Assembly: GCA_963971405.1 (NCBI GenBank)
Contig: OZ020488.1
Coordinates: forward strand, 21,719,089-21,783,088
Direction: 5' to 3'
DNA length: 64,000 bases
Origin: Psococerastis gibbosa
Taxonomy: Eukaryota; Arthropoda; Insecta; Psocodea; Psocidae
This document shows positions 59,101-64,000 of the stretch, one piece after another. The notes under the pieces were generated by a model. The model did not search any database. It saw nothing but the letters and a program-made list of their open reading frames with translations, and was not told the DNA's origin. Numbering within the stretch: position 1 is the first letter of the stretch; each line of letters opens with the position of its first letter. Both the position numbers and the translations under genes were made by a program.

Positions 59101-59387
59101 GCTATTAAGCCATTGGCATAGCTTGGTGGAAACATAGTTCTTCTTATTGGAATCTCTGACTTGTCAGTCTGAACAATCTGAACACTGTGCGTCGTTCTGC
59201 TACTATCTTCGATGGTCTGAATGACCGTGTGTCACATGATAGGGGCTACCCCTGCCAGAATGTGCAAGCACTAGTATGTGTGATTGGCATTAAATTTTTC
59301 TGATTATATAATATAACCCCGGTAAGGACTACTGGAGAGATCATGTCCCTGCCGAGATTGTGTCCCTAATGCTGAGTTCCCGAGGCG

Positions 59388-59636
59388 AATGGATACAGAA
59401 GCCGAGTTGCTGCTGACGGTGAAGAAACGGAAACTAACATACTTTGGCCATGTGATGAACGAAAAGTATCGTCTTCTGCATGTAATAATCTAAGGGAAGA
59501 TCGATGGGCTCCCGGTAGAAGAAGAACATCCTGGTTGAAAACCCTGAGGCAGTGGTTTGGCAAGAGCACGACTTCCCTTTTCAGAGCAACCGTCTCCAAG
59601 GTCCAAATTGCTATGATTTTCGCCAATCTTCGATAG
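59388..59636 (+). pseudogene. Non-LTR retrotransposon reverse transcriptase C-terminal remnant
   Basis: Translation gives KKRKLTYFGHVMNEKYRLLH in one frame, then after an in-frame stop and a frameshift PGRRRTSWLKTLRQWF and SLFRATVSKVQIAMIFANLR followed by TAG at 59634. The order R-K-L-x-Y-F-G-H-[VI]-M, G-R-R-R-x-S-W-L-K-x-L-R, LFR..V.K..IA...AN.R is the usual C-terminus of one large group of animal non-LTR reverse transcriptases. Polymerase and endonuclease domains are absent. It is a 5'-truncated, mutated copy; the reading frame is broken near 59490-59505. Confidence 0.85.
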
Positions 59637-62116
59637 CAGAGGCACTTGAAAAGAACGACTACTGCACGGCACCGCTAGATATTGATTGATGGCGTATTCC
59701 TTACCGATACTTCTCAAGCAATGGTGGGTCCGGCCGGGCCGCAGGATCTCTTTCTTCTACCATAAATAATAAAAGAGGGAGAGGACATTAATTAATTTAA
59801 ATGATCAATTCTTTTGGATATTTTATTTATTTCAAAATGTGGAATCAGACCGGCCCTTAAAAGTAGTCTGAGTTACTGGTGTAGTTGAAATAGAAGACAG
59901 CTCTATTTGAAACTTGGAGGTGTCATTAGATTAACTTGGACGGGGAACCAAATGAAGTGGTGTTAAAAATAACAAGGAAGTGAAAAATCATTGGAACAGG
60001 GGTGTTAAACTAATTCAGGGGTGTCAGACCCAAGCTAATGTTGTCAAACGGATCCTCTCATTACTGCAACCCTGATCCCGGCCCCTCTCCCCTCCCCCCT
60101 CATTTTTTGTGACTTCTCATATTCTGACTGCTGCTGTCGATGAGTAATTGCCCTCTTTCTCTGTTACAAGAAATTAGGGAAGGGTTTTTGGCTGCTGTTA
60201 ATTTTTTGAGTCGTGTAGCAGCGTGTAACAGTACCGCCTCCTTCCTCCTGCACTACACCATGTATATTTTTTCTACTGTGTCTTTTATTTGATCTGTGTT
60301 TAAATCTTGTTCACTGCATTGTGACCCCAATTTTGAGCCAAATTTTTGTCTGACATCATCTTATTCGTTGTATACTGTATGCATGAAAAAAATTATTTTG
60401 GCCCTATGCGGGAAAATCTTCTGTTATGGGCCCCGAGTCAGGCATGTTTCTTAAGACCACTAGCTAATTTATTGCTATTATGGTAGTCTAGGCTGCTCCG
60501 TGGTAAGCAGTTGTGCGATGGAGAATTTAAACCTTTCCCATACTTTGCGATATGGAATTTTGACATTTCCCCTAATAGTATGGGTACTTAGGAGTTGGGA
60601 TTCAGTATAGTACAATAATTAAGGCCATGTAAGTAGTTAGCAATTATAACTTATCGTACTGTATGTTGTGATTGTGAGTTGTGCTTTAAGGCGGACTATC
60701 TGTCAAAAATTGAACTTGAACTTTGTACCAATAAGTCACGTAATTATACCGAAATTTTGTTTGGTATTCTATGTTGCCATAATCGCAGTTCCGGATTATA
60801 TTTCCATCTACATTTTGTAGGAGTGATAGCTTGTATGATTGTACATGCGTTTTTGCTGGGCTCCATTGTTAGCTTACGTTTTGGAGTATACAGTTGCTCT
60901 TAAGAGCCTACCTGTCTCTGGCTTTTGAATTAGGTGAACAGATATCTGCATTAAAAAGAAACGTGTGTGTGTTTGTAAATAAATAAATATATGAATAGTG
61001 ACTTTGTGTTCAAATTACTTATTAATTAATAAATAATTTTCTTATAGACAGCAAAGATTATCCCGGCACGCTGAGTCACTTTTATGAATCCCCCTAGCGG
61101 CCAGCCACACATGCTGGTGTATGCGTGAACGGTGTTCTGCCACCCGTAAATAAATTTGTAAATTAAATGTAAATATGTGAATATGTAAATAAAATTGTAA
61201 ATAAATACAATTGGCCAGTTCCTAAGAGAAGGCGCGTCCGAAAATGGGAGCAGTTTGAATTTAGTTATTTAGTGATGCTTACTGAGTACTCCATCATTTG
61301 ACCTCAGGACATAATTTCTGTTAGCAGTTTTTTGGTCCCTGACGTATGGGTATAACTTTCATCAAGCCCACTGTGGGAAATTTACGAAAGTAGGAATCGT
61401 GAAAAGAATTGTTGCTGTCAATTGTTCCGTCATAGTTGTCACATATTATGTGTCTATATTCATCATGAACGGTACTCTGCATTGCTGGTGATAGCTACAT
61501 GTTAAAATTTTCGAATGAGAGCACATGATATGCCATGAAGATGGAATTTTTATTAAGAATGACATGAGTAATTTGACGGTTTGTTGACGGCCGCCATGTT
61601 TTTATGATACATCATCTGCCATTCCAGCAAATGGTTTCCCGGTTTTTGTTTTTGTGACTGTATTGATACGCCTGTCTGTCATGTGGAATGGGAAAATGAC
61701 CGCGTGACTCTGTGTATCTGTCAAAACAGCTATATGGTTTCGATGCGAATCAAGGAAATAAAAAGACAGTAGGCCTAATCGTTGATTGTTAGTGTTTCAG
61801 TTTAGAATTTCGTTGTTCTGTGTTTTTGACGTATGGGGGATGATAACTTCTTGAAGAATTTGAATTAAAATTTGTGTATGCCTCGCTGATTAAGCTGACA
61901 TTTTGCGTAATGTTTTGTATGTGTGCACAGCACGTCCTTGTTGCCTTTTTGCATTGTATTTGAGGATTCGATTTTTGTTTTTAAGTTCTAACCTACCTTA
62001 CTATTCTGCCCTGACACTCGACCCACCAACGAGAATAACAGCTTCGTGGAGACAACTCGCTTAATATACTCGCGCCCTTAAATTAATTTAAAAAAAAAAA
62101 AATACTGGTAGGCGCA

Positions 62117-62434
62117 TCACCAAATGGCTAACCTGCGTTGGCTTGTAAAAGATTTTTTGCTTCTGCAAGTAAGAACATTATACGTCCCAGACTTTGTTTT
62201 ACATGAATATGGTACGTACAAGAAAACTGTGCGAATGGATTCCTCGCCAAATGAGTGGCATGGGCTTAAAATGTATAAACTTCGTTGACAAATGAGGGGT
62301 GAACTATGATTTTTGTTAGCGAGTGGAGTGTATGTTTCTGCTGAAGAAAGGTTGTTTAATAATAATGTAGTGCATGAGAAAAGAGGAGAAGAGCTTTCAA
62401 CACGAGGGCGTCGATTAGGGCTCGGTGGTGACAT
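62117..62434 (-). other. Open reading frame of unknown status
   Basis: The longest non-repeat frame in this stretch (105 codons) on the - strand. I recognise no domain, and composition is not clearly coding. On the + strand atggctaacctgcgttggct opens a short frame followed by caagtaaga (donor-like), equally unsupported. Either could be chance. Confidence 0.12.
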
Positions 62435-62917
62435 ATGGGTTCTTCTTGATATTTAGCGTGTCATGTTTTCCTAATAAATTTGTTTTTATTTTGTAGAACA
62501 ACGTTTGAATGTGAAAACTTAGCGGTAGCAATTGATTTACGAGCCCCTAGGGTCCCCGACCTGGCTCTAGAATCATTCCTCAACATATTTTAGCCCCATT
62601 CATTTAGTATAGTTTCTTAGAATGCATTGCCCCAGTTTTTGGCAAGTTTTGGACTGAATGGTGAGTAAATTTTTTCATATTTTGGACAAATGTTGAAGAT
62701 ATGTCCCCTTTTTTATAATAATAGCCTAATCCTATAACATTTACATTATATAGTATCCACTAACGAATGGAATGTTGGTGCTGTGCAGTTACTTTGTAAG
62801 ACAGGATAACAAGTAACCTAGCAATTAACTATTAACATGATTTCAAATCCATTTGATTGTTATGTTCCATCCATGCACTATTATCATAAAAATATTTCTA
62901 TACCAAATTACAAACAC

Positions 62918-63175
62918 CGACGACTTAAAAGTCGAAGACTATTTCATGCGTTATATCATAAGGAAATTTTAATTTTTGTTGTAATTGTTGCATGGAAAGT
63001 ACTGGGGACTAGTGTCACACTCTGTAAAATTCAAGAAAAAGTCACAGCAAAAATTTAAAATACCCTACGATATTAGTCTATGCATGAAAATAGTCCTATA
63101 GACAAAATCTTTAACAATATGCGTAGGAATTTAAAAAAAAAAAAAATAGAAACTGACTGATTTTGGGGAGATCCA
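62918..63175. repeat. Possible third copy of fold-back family H
   Basis: gtcgaagactatttcatgcg is answered inverted by atgcatgaaaatagtcctat at 63080-63100, and gattttggggagatcc lies near the right limit. Similarity to 50920-51291 is weak. Confidence 0.35.
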
Positions 63176-63891
63176 GCCAGGGCTGGCCAATATCCTACAG
63201 TATTAAATTAAACAAGTCGTTATTTGTATTAGATGCAAACAACACGTACAATAAGTAATAGAAAGATTGTCTGTCATAACAAGAGAAAATGCTATTACAG
63301 AAGGAAGCTAACACTCGAATTGATTTATGAGTTTTGCTTTCAGCAATTAGAACACTGATGAGCGTAATGAGAACATCATTGTCATCAGTCATGCCCGGGG
63401 ATATATGACAAATTACATGAGTTGCGTTTTTTGGCGCGACATCCTCGCATGTTTTCCCTGTTTTTATTATGTTGTCTCAAGACATTACTGTGCTTTCATA
63501 CGCTGATATGTTTTTAAGGGGGCTTTTTCTCGGAATCGGACCTATTTGTGGCTTTTTAGCTTCTAAATGTCAGCGATAATTGTTTAGCGAGAATAATGTC
63601 TCTGGTTAAAATAACATTTTTGAATTCACATTGCTGTATTGTCAGCATGTCGCTGATTTTATTATTCTGTTTGGCGGTTTTTATTTTCTGTTATGTACTT
63701 AATTATCCATCAAAAAAATTAAAATCTCGCCAGACAGGGATTAGAGAAACGGCAGGTAGGTAGCGTCGTTATAACAATTAACAGCATCTTATCTGGTGAT
63801 GAATATCACTTGTGTACCATGAGTCTCTTGATTGTCCTTACAGTATATTGTCATATGATTCCAGGGTGAGTCTAAGATACCATACTATACG

Positions 63892-64000
63892 CAGGGACGG
63901 ATCCAGCCTGTTGGGGGGGGGGGGGTTAGTTGTGAAACATACATATGTATTGTAGTATCGATTAAATTAACTTACAACAGATTTACTAAAAATTTTTTTT
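63892..64000 (+). mobile_element. MITE family A, cut by window end
   Basis: cagggacggatccagcct, G-run, tagttgtgaaacatacatat and acttacaacagatttacta. The right TIR lies beyond the window. Confidence 0.85.

Larger units (their letters stand above)
42591..64000 (+). other. SOWAH intron 3 (partial) or downstream sequence
   Basis: Donor gtaagt at 42591. No ankyrin-coding exon (a TALHWAA-type core) was recognised up to the window end, so the intron appears to exceed 21.4 kb. It holds retroelement remnants, MITEs and several repeat-free islands annotated separately. A missed short exon cannot be excluded by eye. Stretches not listed separately (42600-44160, 45500-46600, 49540-50920, 52130-53240, 53510-54480, 56310-57110, 59640-62910) show no supported gene. 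Confidence 0.55.

Noticed and set aside
1-64000. CRISPR arrays, bacterial operons or phage features
   Set aside because: No direct-repeat spacer arrays or ribosome-binding-site-led gene rows; the sequence is eukaryotic in all respects.

Overview
The window is AT-rich, intron- and transposon-dense nuclear DNA from an invertebrate animal. Spliced exons with GT/AG borders, microsatellites, tRNA-derived SINE-like repeats, many non-autonomous DNA transposons and decayed non-LTR reverse transcriptase pieces all point to a metazoan. The style of the one clear protein and of the reverse transcriptase tails leans towards an arthropod, but that is a guess and the species cannot be named from sequence alone.

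One host gene is supported: the 5' part of a sosondowah (SOWAH) homologue on the + strand. A CCAAT/CRE promoter at about 32.53-32.65 kb precedes exon 1 (32647-32773). Exon 2 (34002-34564) finishes the N-terminal SOWAH domain and carries a long Pro/Ser linker with a PPxY motif and an SH3-ligand motif. Exon 3 (42459-42590) encodes the segment that leads into the ankyrin repeats in this family. Phases agree (1-1, 0-0) and give 274 residues. No ankyrin exon was recognised after 42590, so intron 3 is probably more than 21.4 kb long and the 3' end lies outside the window.

Region by region: 1-32.5 kb is an upstream gene desert full of short TIR elements, with two less AT-rich stretches without visible repeats (about 13.1-13.4 and 24.6-24.95 kb). 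From 32.5 to 42.6 kb are the SOWAH promoter, exons 1-3 and introns 1-2. From 42.6 to 64 kb is intron 3 (or downstream), with transposons alternating with several compact repeat-free segments (46.85-47.11, 47.64-47.85, 55.56-56.06, 58.19-58.45, 58.94-59.10 kb) that look like possible conserved non-coding elements.

SOWAH is known as the bystander gene of the ancient Iroquois (Irx)-Sowah regulatory block, in which Irx enhancers sit in Sowah introns. The giant intron, the gene desert and the repeat-free islands fit that arrangement, but no Irx gene is visible here.

The most striking unexplained signal is a set of hAT-like MITE families (TIRs starting CAGGGACGG, CAGTGCCGG, CAGGCGCGG, CAAGGCCGTAGCC, CAGGGGCGTAA) with 8-bp target duplications and long internal G or C runs. 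Several families with different TIRs share one internal module, which is tandemly amplified as an 87-bp repeat in a composite element at 54.5-55.5 kb.
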